Part shown: positions 20,765 to 32,070 of the stretch, piece after piece | Numbering within the stretch: the first letter of the stretch is position 1 | Layout: every line of letters begins with the position of its first letter | Assembly (NCBI GenBank): GCA_013407085.1 | Contig: JACCGJ010013839.1 | Span: forward strand, 62,001-126,000 | DNA length: 64,000 bases | Direction of reading: 5' to 3' | DNA from: Atriophallophorus winterbourni | Lineage: Eukaryota > Platyhelminthes > Trematoda > Plagiorchiida > Microphallidae | Notes under the pieces: generated by a model | The model's input: the letters and a program-made list of their open reading frames with translations, nothing else | Database searches by the model: none | Told to the model about the DNA's origin: nothing | Translations under genes and position numbers: made by a program

Positions 20765-22310
20765 AAGTGAGCAATGCTTTGAGACACAACGACGAGACGA
20801 AAGTCATTTGTAAAGTCGACTTTTGGAAACTCAGAGAAACCTTCTGTGAACTGAACGAGGTCCAACTTCCTTTCAGTGACTCAAATACACATTACATCTC
20901 ATTGTTGAACTACCTTCAGATTCGAATCCTATCAAACTCTCGATTTATTCCCAGCAAAGATGTCCGCACCTTCCGATTCACTGTTCGCAATAATACCAGG
21001 AAATTGATTTCACTGGGTCAAATAAATTGTGATCTTGCTACTCCTACAACTTGGTTTCAATTTTGCCGAATACGGAACAGAGTGACCACCCTCGTTCGGC
21101 AGGACAAACAGCATTAACAGCAACGCATGGAGGAAAGAATGAAATATAATCCAAAATTACTGCTCAAAATTATGAATGAAAGAACCAAAGTGAAACCAGG
21201 TTTTTTTCCGCTCGTGACAGAACAAAGAATGACCGCTAGAGTTGAAGAGATAACGGATGCTTTTGTGAGGTTTTACTCCCAAGTAATCTGCTCGAAACAG
21301 CAATTATTGCATCATGGTTTATCAAACTCAGTAGAACCTCTAGCTGAACCAATAATTGACCAAGTCGTTGCGGAATGACACCTACGGCGACTAAATTCGA
21401 AGAAATCCACGGGAGGGGACAACATTACGGCAGCTATTCTTCGTGCATGTTATAGACATCTTTCATACAGTCAGGCGGAGGTTTTCATCCGGAGTATTCG
21501 CGACGGTTGTGTACCGTCAACATGGAAAGCTGGTGTGATAACACCGCTTTACAAGGGTGGCTGCATCACGAAAATTATGGAGCGCATCCTAACTGACTGT
21601 ATCATGGGTCACATTGAAACTAAAGGACTTCTATCAGCAGCCCAACATGGGTTTCGTCGAAGCAGATCTTGCTTATTAAATTTACTCATCACTCTGGACG
21701 ATTGGACAATGTCTCTTGACCTAAGATACTCCGTTACTATCTGCCCTATTGATGTATTAAAGGCATTCGATAAGGTCAACCACAGCCTGCTTCTACAAAA
21801 CCTAGTGCAGTATCGGATAACAAGAAACTTGTTATTGTGGATAACGGATTATCTGACTGACATTCAAAATCGTGCATACTGAAAACCACCCCCTAAACAC
21901 TTGTTAAAACCCAATGGCCTTACTCGAACACGAAAACATCCAAAGGCTTTAAGCATTCCGCATTCTCAATTGGATATTCGTCGTAATTGTTTGTTGATAA
22001 TAATTTGTTTCACTTTAAACTTTTTGCCTGAAGTAATTACACGCTCGGAATCTGTTGCGGTCTTACCTTCTAAACTCGATGAGTATACAACGAACCATGT
22101 GGTATGTAACTGTCTCTATTGATTTTTGCGAGATTTTATAATTTTACTTCATATACCTCGTGATCCTGTGGTAATTGTTAAGCGATCTGAGTTCACGTAC
22201 CCAAACACCTGCATTGAATTTTGATTGCATCTTCTGGATTTTTTATAGCTGTCATCCAATGGTAAGGTGATTGCTTTTTTCACCATAAAATCTTGATTCT
22301 TGATTCTTTG
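20765..22310 (+). pseudogene. LINE-A family copy with deleted RT palm, plus 3' UTR
   Basis: Starts inside ORF2 after the endonuclease: the linker (WFQFCRIRNRVTTLVRQD), then NPKLLLKIMNERTKVKPGFF. RT begins with WKAGVITPLYKGG and continues to AAQHGFRRSRSCLLNLLI and KAFDKVNHSLLLQNL. At 21882 it stops and the sequence jumps directly to the C-terminal tail (LLKPNGLTRTRKHPKALSIP), so the FADD catalytic part is deleted. Stops lie at 21117, 21378 and 21882. The 3' UTR ends in TTGATTCTTGATTC repeats near 22290, the same style of end as LINE-A at 52.8 kb. Confidence 0.8.
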
Positions 22311-24124
22311 ACACAATACTGAGACAAGATATATTTCCAAGCTACATAAAAACATACTCATGCTAAATGGTTTACAAGGTGTGTTCCGCGTGGCTTAGAA
22401 GTCACCTCACCTTTGTGAGTGAAACAACTTACCCTCCACACCAAATTGCCGCAGGAATACCGAACAAGGTTATTGAGGTTAACATCAACAATTACGGAAA
22501 TTATATGTCTACGCGCCCGTTAATTACTTGTCTATTCGGGAAATAATCGAGTGTTGAGAAAACGTGAGGAAAAGATGGTAAAACAGTAACAATCATTATC
22601 GTGCTTCCCAATGTCCCGAAAAAGATTTGAATGATGACAATGCATGAAAGAACACTACCGAATGTTATCGTTGAAGAGCTTGTAATCAAGAATCTCATGG
22701 TTGTTTTGAAAACCAAGTTGTTCACCTCAGATGAACCTTGTTGTGGAAATTGAGAATCAGAAATATATAGATAAATAAGTAACGGAACCCTGAGGCGTTA
22801 AGTTGGGTAATTCAGTGTCATGAAAGACGAGCACACCAACTCCCGAACTCCCTCAACGAAAACTGACCACTGATAGTGACATTGAGCAATTCGGTACGGC
22901 ACAAAAATCTGCACAAATTGGTACTTCGCAAATATTTGCGTTCTGTTTCAGTGTTCAAAGTTCATCTGTCGTGTGATGAGTTGATATTCTATCTGGAAAC
23001 GCGTCATCGATGTGGTGGGCACGGATATATTCGATCGAGATACATGACGTTATTAACAAACTCGGCATTTTATCAACATGCATTCACACCACTTGCCTTC
23101 GGCAATCTTTATCGGAGGATAAAATAATATCGTTAATATTCTGAAGGTGCATTTAACTTCGTGAATAACAATTTTTTGATTATTCTAGAAGTGACATATC
23201 GATCGGTTCATATAAAGCTTTTGATACCGCCTCTCATAGGAAACATAACGTTATCTTGCTAATCACGATCGGGCCTCTCATAAATTGTCCAAAAACAAAG
23301 TAATAATATGCACGTATTAGTCAGTGAACAGAATGTCAATAGTCTAGTGGACAGAGTACACGCAACCAACGAGTTTTCGACGAAGGTTCAAACTCGCGGA
23401 ATACGAACTCTTGCCGAGTGAAACTTCAAATGAGACACGCACACACATTAACTGAACCGAATTTCCAAGGTGATTTCGTGAGTTTTACAATCAATCACCT
23501 CAAATTGTTTGTTGAAGAGAACCTTGGGTCTGCGGGGTTTATTTTAAGCTTCATAGATTGCAAGCCTATTATGATGTTCTCTCTGAGACTGAACATTCGC
23601 GTATACAGTACTTAACACTGGTGATTGGCTAATGCTGAGAGTTCACGCACATTGAAACACCAATAATCCGATACAACTAGACCAAATCATAGTGCAGGCT
23701 ACATGGCATAAACTCCAGTGAGATTATCAGCAACGCAATTTTCTTGAAGTTACATATCACACAGAATTTTCACGAATAAATACGAACCTTCCGAGAACCA
23801 ACCTGGCGTGCGGTAGGATTATCTGTGTTGAGATACTTTGAGATATAACTATCATACGTTTCATTTGTTTTTTCGGCATTACTTTGAAAGTTTACTACGA
23901 TGGATTTAAACGTGCATATCCATCTACGAAGTGTTTTTCATTGTGTCGAACAGCCGTGCATTTTCCGCTTCTCATTACGATGTTAGGATAGCATTAGATT
24001 TTTGACATCCGACCGTGCCAGCGGTGAAATATTGATTGTTCAATTTCATCCCATCCGCTTCAAGCGGCGACTCAACGTTCGCTTAAACTAATCGCCGCGC
24101 CCGCCTCACACAATACAACACGAA
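22311..24124. other. No certain gene; two weak signals
   Basis: A 74-codon minus-strand stretch (22725-22501) encodes a long hydrophobic segment (SVLSCIVIIQIFFGTLGS); it could be a membrane-protein exon but has no other support. At 23338-23400 TAGTCTAGTGG and GGTTCAAACTC look like Pol III A and B boxes of a tRNA-derived SINE. Nothing else is recognised. Confidence 0.3.
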
Positions 24125-24470
24125 TCGATCTCCATTATATCGATTTTTCTAATTAAATATGCACTTTTGGATGACCTGCACAACGAAAGAGCCGGTAGGT
24201 GTGGCGGTTGTGAGCAACACAACACATTGAAATAGCCTTTTCGTTTCAGTCCTCTCCGTGCCGGGTGGCACATGAGGCGAAGACAACTTCACGCCAGTGG
24301 TTCCGGTCTGTCGCTGCTTCCGTTGCCGTCTGCACCGTGAATCCTTGTGCATGTAGTTCGCGTTCCAACGTTCTGCGCCAAGTTTCCTTGCCGTGCGGAT
24401 GCCAGTGCATGGCTACCTTCGTATGCGAACTGGGATCCATCCTGCAGACATGACTGAACCACAATCTGTT
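24125..24470 (-). pseudogene. LINE RT C-terminal fragment (RTE-like)
   Basis: VCRMDPSSHTKVAMHWHPHG, then ETWRRTLERELHAQGF and NHWREVV on the minus strand. This is the standard ending of RTE/SR2-like LINE reverse transcriptases (GHVxRM, then ETWRRT, then a DRxxWR block). Only the C-terminal end is present; a short 3' UTR may follow to about 24125. Confidence 0.65.
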
Positions 24471-24540
24471 GTCATCGTTTCCGTAGCAATGTAGGTTTTA
24501 CGGGATAGGGTTGCTAGCCCTAAGCCCAACCCTGACGGGC

Positions 24541-24620
24541 TTAACCTCAAAAGGCAATATCTATCCCTAACAGCTCACAAAATATTTGAAAGGTGTTAAC
24601 CTCAAAAGGCAATATCGATT
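24541..24620 (+). repeat. Short direct repeat
   Basis: TTAACCTCAAAAGGCAATATC occurs at 24540 and 24597, about 57 bp apart. Origin unknown. Confidence 0.6.
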
Positions 24621-24889
24621 CTAGCGTTTGTAGGACAAAAATTACAAGAGCGGTCGCCTGTTTAAACAAGTAGAGGATCGAGCTAAGAGTTCAATATTCA
24701 AATATTGATGGCATTCGTGCAACCCTTGGCAACAGCTCAAATATCAAAGATGCTGCGAGAAATCGTTGTTAGTTGAGCCACTCTGGACGCAAATGTCTGC
24801 GCAGAACATTCCACACGGATGTTTAGTCGTGGCGAATTTTTTCGTAGGTCACAAATAATGCACTCTACATAAGATCCAGAGGTTATTCT

Positions 24890-26290
24890 CATCAATGGTG
24901 TGTACGCACAAATTTGCGCTCGCATACATTTGGATCTTATTGCTCGCTCTATTGTCGGCTTCTTCATTCGGAATATACCAATTGCAAGTCCCAGAAACGT
25001 GAATCCTGCAAATCAAACTTTTCCCGTTTCAACATTGCTTCCAATCCAGAATAACGCAACTCAAATACCATCAGGAAGCTCTCGCTAAAATTGTAACGAT
25101 GACCGATAACGTGACCTTAAACGTATCTGACTATGAGGCTTGTGCAAACTTTGTCCAAAGCTGGTAAGTCCCAGATCGCGTCAATTTAAATATGACTTGT
25201 TTTCGATTACTTTTCATGCGAACTGTGACAAATCATTAGCATCCGAATCAGTGACTCTAATTAATAATTACAAATTACCAGGCATCTGTTATATATGTAA
25301 TGCATGCGGAGTGAAAGTATCTAGTGATTTATCAAGCGCTGAAAACTCTGATTTGATTATGGAAAGATGCATGTTCGCTGTAGAGGCGAACCTTAAACGG
25401 CTCACTGAACCTGATCTTACTGTCTCCACCTGACGACGGCAAATATCCAGAAACCGGTAGTGGTGTGTAAGGGATGAGGATGTGAGCAACACATTACTTT
25501 GGCTTGAAAATACGTTAATGTCTTTTCAATCATTTGCGAATCACGAAGCGCAAAAGCCAGTTCAAAGCACAGCTTTTAACGACGTGAACCGTTAGTCTTA
25601 CAGAAACTCTGCTTGCTCCAGAAATCAATCAAACTCCCTTCTGTGAAACAGACCGGTAGTCAATCAAACGGAAGTGTTAAATTATCGAAGTATGTGTTTA
25701 AGCTAAGACAGAAGAGCTTGAACACGAAAATTTCCCGGAAGACAAAAATCGAATATCTAATTGTAATTTTCAGTAATCTCAGTCAACATTGCTGTCACAA
25801 AAGCAACGCGAAGCAGATAACAAGAAACATTGGAATGATCTTTGCCAAAGCCAAACACACCCAAGTTACTGCGTGTAGTACTAACGTCTGTAAACAAATC
25901 CGCTGTAGGAATATTTCCCGATATTCCATGGGAAGAACGACAAATTCGTCGTAATAATCCGGAACAAGCAAAAGAGGTTATATATCGCCGAGCTATTATC
26001 GTTCATGGTGTACCAAGTTCGAACAACAAAGAATCCAATAAACGACTGCAGTGAATAGAGATGTTTGAACGGCATAATAACGACTCGTGTTATGCGCCTT
26101 AAGCCAAAAAAGGAATCACAACAGCCTCCTCCTCTCAAAATATCATTCCGCACAGACGAATTGAAGGATAGAATACTCGACGCGTGGTACCAATGTCGAA
26201 AATTCGCATCAAAATTAGCAAATCTATGAGTCAAAGCCTTCGAAAACAAATTTCCTGGCCAGCTAGTCATTACGACGAGGAAATCTACAT
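24890..26290 (+). pseudogene. LINE-A family 5' UTR and ORF1, interrupted by an R2 repeat
   Basis: 24897-25090 resembles the 5' UTR of the intact LINE (GTACGCACAAATTTGCGCTC against its counterpart near 48070). 25140-25400 encodes the PHD-like zinc module of ORF1 (CKLC, HANCDKSL, LPGICYICNACG). An R2 repeat interrupts at 25405-25500. 25842-26290 carries the rest of ORF1 (LLRVVLTSVNKSA, IPWEERQIRRNN) in changing frames with stops. No ORF2 follows. Confidence 0.65.
25405..25500 (+). repeat. R2 hammerhead repeat inserted in LINE ORF1
   Basis: GAACCTGATCTTACTGTC leads into CACCTGACGACGGC, then CCAGAAACCGGTAGTGGTGT. CTGACGA, GAAAC and GTA are all present; stem II is weakened to about two pairs. Confidence 0.65.
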
Positions 26291-26529
26291 GTGCTGACAT
26301 GATAATTAAACTTTAAATACACAAGCATCGACAGCTAAACTTAGGTTAATGACACCCAACAATAATTCAGACTCGAATTCCTGAATCTATTCAATGAAAG
26401 ATAATGAGCCGTCATCTGCGGGACGAACGATTAGTTAAATACGCATCATATTCCCTCAGTACCTATAATTGCCATTATTCAAATGCAATTGTCATTCATA
26501 AGTGTCAGGACCACTTAATCCGGAATCAC

Positions 26530-26705
26530 TCACTGATGTATCGTTTGAAAGTGGTTCATTGTACGAACCCTATATAACAATAATCATAACATCTAACTTT
26601 GTTTAACATCTCAATAACAACTCAATATTACTGTCTTCACCTGATGAGGACAAAGAGCCCAAGCCGGTTGTGGAGTGTAGTTGTGGTAGGTGAGCAACTT
26701 AATAC
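26530..26705 (+). repeat. R2 hammerhead repeat
   Basis: GTACGAACCCTATATAACA precedes CACCTGATGAGGAC at 26638; the GAAAC element has become CAAGC, so the ribozyme should be dead. Confidence 0.6.
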
Positions 26706-26824
26706 ACTCGTCATTGAGCACTTTTGCGGGAAAACTTCGGTAAATCCATTTAAATATCGTGGTTTACAAACAGCATTGACCGTGACTTCAAACTATAAGA
26801 TTTATTTACTATCATTATTACTTT

Positions 26825-27154
26825 TCACACGTATTCGCAGTTCATAGGAAGCAAACTGTTGAATATGTCATCCAATCCGTGTTCTGCTGTTAATCGATCG
26901 ATTGCGACAGGTCCCTTCCCAAAGAAGTCCTGCTTTAGCGTGACCCATGAAGTAAGCTGTGTAATAGTGTAGCGGGTGGGGTAATCCGGGAGCAATTGCG
27001 TCAAATCATTCCGGGATAACGAGTGGCAGGTGGCTAGCATCTGGCCTCTTATCAACAAAATTCGGGTCATTGGTTCAACAGTAATTACGTTCCCCCCTCG
27101 TGCCTCACAACCACTTGAAGATTGTCCCGATTCATCTCTGAGGTCGACTTGCAC
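26825..27154 (-). other. Unrecognised 109-codon open frame
   Basis: An open frame with ordinary amino-acid composition (DLTQLLPDYPTRYTITQL, then DFFGKGPVAIDRL). I see no motif of a known family. It could be a decayed gag or transposase or a chance frame. A 13-bp inverted repeat lies just beyond it. Confidence 0.25.
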
Positions 27155-27286
27155 ATCTCAAATCGCGCTCACTCACACGTCCCACAACAGAAGAGAAACG
27201 AATTTATTATGCACACGACAAATAACAAAACACAAATCCATCTTATATAATTAAATTAAGCAACCACAACTCAGTCATAAAACATG

Positions 27287-27346
27287 TGTGTACCGGTTGT
27301 CACATTGATCTGATTTGTCGATCGATTTCGTGCCAACCGGTACACA
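27287..27346. repeat. 13-bp perfect inverted repeat
   Basis: TGTGTACCGGTTG (27287-27299) and CAACCGGTACACA (27334-27346) around a 34-nt loop. Confidence 0.7.
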
Positions 27347-27925
27347 TCAAGCCTTCACCTCGCGAGGCTTGTTTTCCCGACTTTGACGGATTACATGTCG
27401 TTTGATAGCGGCTGGAATTATCCATCTCATCATGCTTCCGAGGATATTGCCACCCGAATCGTTTTAATGCAATCCTTCCGAAACCCGAATTATCGAGGGT
27501 TCGCAATCGGACTTTTCGGCGCTCCCTGCTCTTGTGTTGTGCTGAAGGGTTGTGTTTTGCATATCATTCAAAAGTTGGTGATTAGCACTCATCGCTAATG
27601 CACTTCGCACCTCCACAATAGTACTGGCGCCAACATTACATAACTGTTTCGCAGCACAATTATCCTTGAATTTTCAAGTGTTGCACGCCATTTTGAAGCA
27701 CTCATAAGTTTTAAATAAACAGAGCGACAGAAATATAATATCGTTACATCCGCCTTAACCGCTAGACATGTGCAGAAAAAAATCACTTACAAATCTATAT
27801 ATCAATATTACAATACATTGGTCGAACTGGTATTCAACCCGCCTCTTACGAGAAACATTTAGGCGTGATTATTCTGCTAGACTAAGAGAATCAATGTAGT
27901 GCCGTCATGCTCCCAGCAAAGCTGA
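27347..27925. other. No feature seen
   Basis: No recognisable protein motif or shared repeat. Confidence 0.35.
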
Positions 27926-28430
27926 AAGCAACATGGATTGCCTCAGAAAAGCTCTTGGTTCGGTTGACGCCAGTATCATTTGGAAGCAGCTTTTAACAAA
28001 CATTCGTCCCCGTATGGAATATGCCGTACAAGTATGGAACTATGGTTGTAAAGGATATTCATCTATTGGAAAATTCAGAGAGCCGAGCGACAAAGACCGT
28101 CCTGTCTTTCTAATTATCCACACGAAATGTGCAATACAATTCTAAACATGCATTCAACCCATTACAGACGAGAATGAGGATCGTAATTTTTTTATTTGGA
28201 ATGGCTCATGCAAACAACGCATCCTTGAAGACAATTATTACACATTTCACATAAAGCAAAACTGTGCGGTCACCCGAGTAAACTCTATCAACAACATAGC
28301 TGGTTGAACGGCCGCAAATATGCGTTTCCCGTCTGCACTGTAGAGTCGTGGAAAAGTTTACCTACTTACGCGGTACTAGCTGATACTTTTGAGGTTTTTT
28401 AAATTCAATGGATGCCTCCAACGACAAGTA
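27926..28430 (+). pseudogene. LINE RT C-terminal fragment
   Basis: IWKQLLTNIRPRMEYAVQVW matches the thumb region of the LINEs at 16.2 kb and 52.2 kb (INTYIxxxMEYxxQAW). After about 28150 the LINE tail continues in other frames (VESWKSLPTYAVLADTFEVF). Broken and 5'-truncated. Confidence 0.6.
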
Positions 28431-29810
28431 TGTATTGTAATTGACAATGATCCTTAAATATTTTATGACAATTTGTTTTACTATCTGACCCGATTTACAT
28501 TTTTTGTGGGTCCTCTTTTTTAACCGCGTATCATCTATGAATAAATCGGCGAATGAACATTTAATTACAGTTAAGTCAGCAAGCTAAAAAATCTTTTTCC
28601 GTATATTCAAAGTAATGTAATCAATACACTACATTGTGCCCTAATAAACGATAAGCGTGATAGTTCCATGGTTAAACAGAATGCACAATTCATGCCACGT
28701 CGCACAGGCCTGGACGAATACAAGGGCAGACCAACCCAGGCATACAAGCAAACATCGCAGGTGACTTCAAGGTCAGACCACTAAAATGGAAATTCAATAA
28801 ACTGACAATTACAGTTCATCACGTGATGCGAGCTGGTTCATTCATGTACGGTGCAACCCGGATCGTTAATTCGGGCACGAATATTTGCATGAACAAAAGA
28901 AGAGCGGCATTTGAATTGAGTTGAGTTTTGGTGAAAATCCGTGCCTGGAATGACCGGAATCAGTAACATCGTTCCATGAAATTATCAGACGAATTCGAAA
29001 ATTTAAAAGAACAGTAAATATGTATCTCGTATTATTCACAAAAGCAGCTACGGACAGAAATTTTATGTGCTATCATGAACCACCAGAAATCATAAATGAG
29101 AATCTCAATTGCTATGCCATCGCATAGTCGTCGGAAGGCAGTTTTTGACACTTGTTCCGGCGTTGTATGTCTAAAACATAGACCATACCAGCCAATTCTC
29201 TTCAAACCCAGTAAACAGTTTTGTGGGTCTCGTGGAGATCGTTAAACGCACAATTTTGGTTCACCACTCGCTCGCCGATTGATCATGACCTCGCTCGTTT
29301 AGCGAACCTGTCTGGACTAGTTTGTTCATGCACATTTAGGTTTGACCTCAATATAAGCGAAACCGAAAAACAATGCATTGTCCGTAAAAAATGCACGGCT
29401 CGCTCAGAACTTATTATCCGGGGATCTGCTACCTTTGCGTTCATTGTCGAGTTTTACTCAATACAGCATCCAAAATAAAACACAAAACTATCGGTGAGAT
29501 ACCTGATGCAAGCAATTCAAAGCTTGCATCAAGATTGGCCAAACTAAAACATTCAGTGAACTGATGCTTCGTTGAAAAAGCGCATTTGAAACGAGGACAA
29601 GGACACCCGGAACTAGGGAAGTCGTAACTCCAGGTAACCATCCAACCATGAGCGTGACCTGCACTAGTGTTTGTGAACCGAGTGCTATCTTACTAGGAAA
29701 AAGTGTGATAATGAATAAACCTAAATCTACAACACCTACTCAGGACAAGCATATACTTCTTAAAAGCACGGCCAGCTCCGAAAAAATACCTTTTGATTTA
29801 TGTATTGTGG
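28431..29810. other. No feature seen
   Basis: About 1.4 kb without recognisable coding sequence, LTR or shared repeat. The open stretches at 29221-29478 and 29648-29956 show no family resemblance; the second overlaps an R2 copy. Confidence 0.35.
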
Positions 29811-29905
29811 TGCTCACATCCCCATCCCTTACACACCACTACCGGTTTCTGGCTGTTTGCCGTCATCAGGTGCAAACAGTAAGATCAGGTTCAGTGAGCC
29901 TTGAT
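29811..29905 (-). repeat. R2 hammerhead repeat, reverse copy
   Basis: Minus strand: GAACCTGATCTTACTG, then the ribozyme core and GTGTGTAAGGGATGGGGATG. It lies just below PLE-2 and in the same orientation. Confidence 0.7.
29834..29873 (-). ncRNA. Type I hammerhead motif (R2 family)
   Basis: Minus strand: CAC, CTGATGA, stem II GGC-AAACA-GCC with a C/A mismatch at its base, GAAAC, CG, GTA, then GTGG. Core bases are intact, with GTA as the cleavage triplet. Stem I is three to four pairs. Probably weak; activity not shown. Confidence 0.55.
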
Positions 29906-29934
29906 TTAATTCTCCGGGTTCAGATTTCAGTACA

Positions 29935-30690
29935 AAGATTACCGTTCGAAATTTGATCCTTAGTGGAATGTCTTCCTTGAGAATTTTCGGTAGCTCATAG
30001 AAAGTGGTAAGTTTGAGCCTTATGGTTTCATTTTAAAACGTTCGGCTACACTGAGTTGTCCCACGAACTTGAGTTTTTCAACGTGGCATTTATTTTATTT
30101 TCCAAATGTTTGGTTTGGTCTTCGTTGATCTCCAATATGTGGTCGTTTTGCAGAAGTTGTTCAGCCATACGTATATAATCGTCTTTGTTCATAACCAACA
30201 TCATCCGTCCTTTATCTACCGGTAATAGGACAATATTTCTATCTTTTCATAAATTGTTCATTACAGTGATCTCGTTGCGCGTCAGAACTTGGCGGTCTTT
30301 GTTCGCGATGAGCGCGGGTATTATTCTATGGCGAATATTTTCTTGGGTTTTTTCTGGCATTTATTGTGTTTTTAGCATACTTTCTAGACTCGTGATAAAT
30401 TCTGTGGCAGGCATCCTTGCAGTTAAAATTCAAACCGCGACTAAGCACGCGTTCATCATCTGCCGACAGCGTTCTGCTCGATAGATTCTTAACCCAGTTC
30501 GTTCCAGGACTTTCATCTCGGTTAAGGTTGATTAACCTCATTTTTTCGTCCATATCTCGACGTTTTTTGACCTTTGCGTTTTGTTGTAGCGTTGATTGCG
30601 ACAGCAAGTTGTTGCGTCATTTGATCACTAATTTCACCGTGAGAGAAATTATTTTCAACTTGCGCGACATTTGAGTAGTTGTCAATCCTC
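29935..30690 (-). pseudogene. Penelope-like element (PLE-2) RT N-terminal half
   Basis: 30607-30326 encodes the start of a PLE protein (NWVKNLSSRTLSADDERVLS, then RGLNFN). It continues in other frames as NIVLLPVDKGRMMLVMNKDD and, near 29990-30010, FYELPKILKEDIPLRIKF, the counterpart of the PLE block LPKIHK. Sequence after this block is missing, so the palm with the catalytic Asp pair is absent. A broken copy of a family different from PLE-1. Confidence 0.75.
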
Positions 30691-30699
30691 TAGTGAGCG

Positions 30700-31100
30700 T
30701 TCACAATAAGAAATTATAACCATTATCGACATTGTTTGTTTGCTAGTTACTGTGTTTGATGAGTATTTATAGGTCGTTTTCGTTATAATGACTTGGAGGA
30801 CACACCTCTCCGTTGATATTCATACAAGAAGAAAAGCTGTTCTTGGGTTGATGCGATTCTTCAACTGAATGACTCCCAACGCCTTGCATGTCTAAGCGTC
30901 TCTCGCCCAAAATTATTTGAAATAGTTTTGAAAACTTGTAGCTCAGGTACCGGATTGTAGGTCATGGTTGTCTCCGAGCTGGTATGGTTGATTTCGGACG
31001 TTTCGTCATCAAACTAGATGACATCATAAGTGAAACTTCTTTCGAAGCAACTGGGCGATGGGCATCATTAGAATCTATCTGTGGCGTTGCGAACTCATCT
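30700..31100 (-). repeat. PLE-2 pseudo-LTR with hammerhead-like core
   Basis: Lies between the GIY-YIG domain (31130-31440) and the next RT start (30690), the position of a pseudo-LTR in partly tandem PLEs. Part of it (30915-31092) recurs in reverse at 31452-31610. The core at 30994-31032 has stem II GTCATC/GATGAC and GAAACGTC, but CTTATGA instead of CTGATGA. Confidence 0.6.
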
Positions 31101-31109
31101 ACCGTGATT

Positions 31110-31440
31110 GGTTAGAATCCTTACATGTCCTCGATGTCAGCATATTCTCATTGATTGATTGTGATGTCGAATAACACGCTTCGCTTCTGCCTTTGGCGGT
31201 TCTATCCCAATTGAATTCGTGTCCTTCTCGATCCACGTGTCCGATATTACTGATTTGTGGTCATGTAGCCATTTTGTTTTCTTGTATCCTTGTTTCTAAC
31301 CTTCTTCCAGTCTATCCGATATAATATTTCTCACAATCGGAACACGGGATTCTGTACACGACGTTATTACTTTCCTCCTTAGCAAACGTGTCCTTGACCT
31401 TGACTAGTTGGCTTCTCAGTGTTGAATCACAGTAGATGAT
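31110..31440 (-). pseudogene. PLE-2 GIY-YIG endonuclease domain, broken
   Basis: Minus strand shows NNVVYRIPCSDCEKYYIG, a stop, TGRRLETRIQENKM, and then HVDREGHEFNWDRT. This is the GIY-YIG nuclease of Penelope elements (VYxIPCxxC, YIGQTGR, GHxFNW), which cuts the target DNA. The Gln of YIGQTGR has become a stop. It is cut off by the inverted pseudo-LTR arm at 31452. Confidence 0.75.
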
Positions 31441-31451
31441 GTCGCAACGCA

Positions 31452-31620
31452 GCAGATAAATTCTAATGATCCCCATCGCCCAGTTGCTTCGAAAGAAATT
31501 TCGCTGATGATGTCATCTAGTTTGATGGCGAAACGTCCGCAATCAGCCATGCTAGCTCGGCGAACAACTATGACTTACAATTCCGTACCTGAGCTACAAG
31601 TTTTCAAAATATCGGAACCA
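31452..31620 (+). repeat. PLE-2 pseudo-LTR, inverted arm
   Basis: Reverse complement of 30915-31092 with scattered differences, separated by about 360 bp of GIY-YIG sequence. Inverted pseudo-LTR arrangements are known for Penelope elements. Confidence 0.65.
31498..31542 (+). ncRNA. Hammerhead-like motif in the PLE-2 pseudo-LTR
   Basis: CTGATGA (31504-31510), one extra T, stem II GTCATC-TAGTTT-GATGGC (31512-31529, one G-U pair), GAAAC (31530-31534), then GTC. The other arm has GATGAC at the same place, so the stem is kept by a wobble. Stem I is short (GC/CG plus two A-T pairs after a bulge). Confidence 0.5.
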
Positions 31621-31799
31621 ATCATAGCCAATAACGGATTTTTCAAAGGCTCAGTTTCCGACCCGATGCTAAGGTACCTGTTTAGTTTATATTTCCAGTG
31701 GAAAATTTTCCAGGGAGCTCTGGTTTCTCATTCTTTGGTTATTCGCCAACAAACAGTGTTACAGTTCGTCGCTGAAAAGGGGCTGTAAAAGATATCGGC

Positions 31800-32070
31800 A
31801 TTCACCGAGTTATCCCTTACAAATCGTCATCTAACGATGCCGAATTATTAATATAACTACGAAATATGTAAATCGATCTACAGTTCCATCCGAGTTGTCG
31901 GCACCTCATCCTAGTTTGCTTGTACTCACTCTTCTACAGATTCCGTAGCTGTTCAAGTCCCACTACTACACAACTTTTAGGATTTTATTTTTTAATGGAT
32001 GTATAGCAGTTAAGTATCCAGTACATGTTACCGGTGTAATGTTGTCTCCGATGATGATTTATCCCTTCGC
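31800..32070. pseudogene. RTE LINE fragment with 5' inversion
   Basis: 31820-31890 matches 39670-39740 of the RTE LINE in the same (minus) sense, while 31905-32060 matches 38780-38940 (its 3' UTR) in the opposite sense. An inverted internal piece joined to a sense 3' end is the mark of twin priming during LINE insertion. Confidence 0.55.

Noticed and set aside
23338..23400. tRNA gene
   Set aside because: A-box and B-box-like words are present, but the acceptor and anticodon stems do not pair; more likely a tRNA-derived SINE relic.
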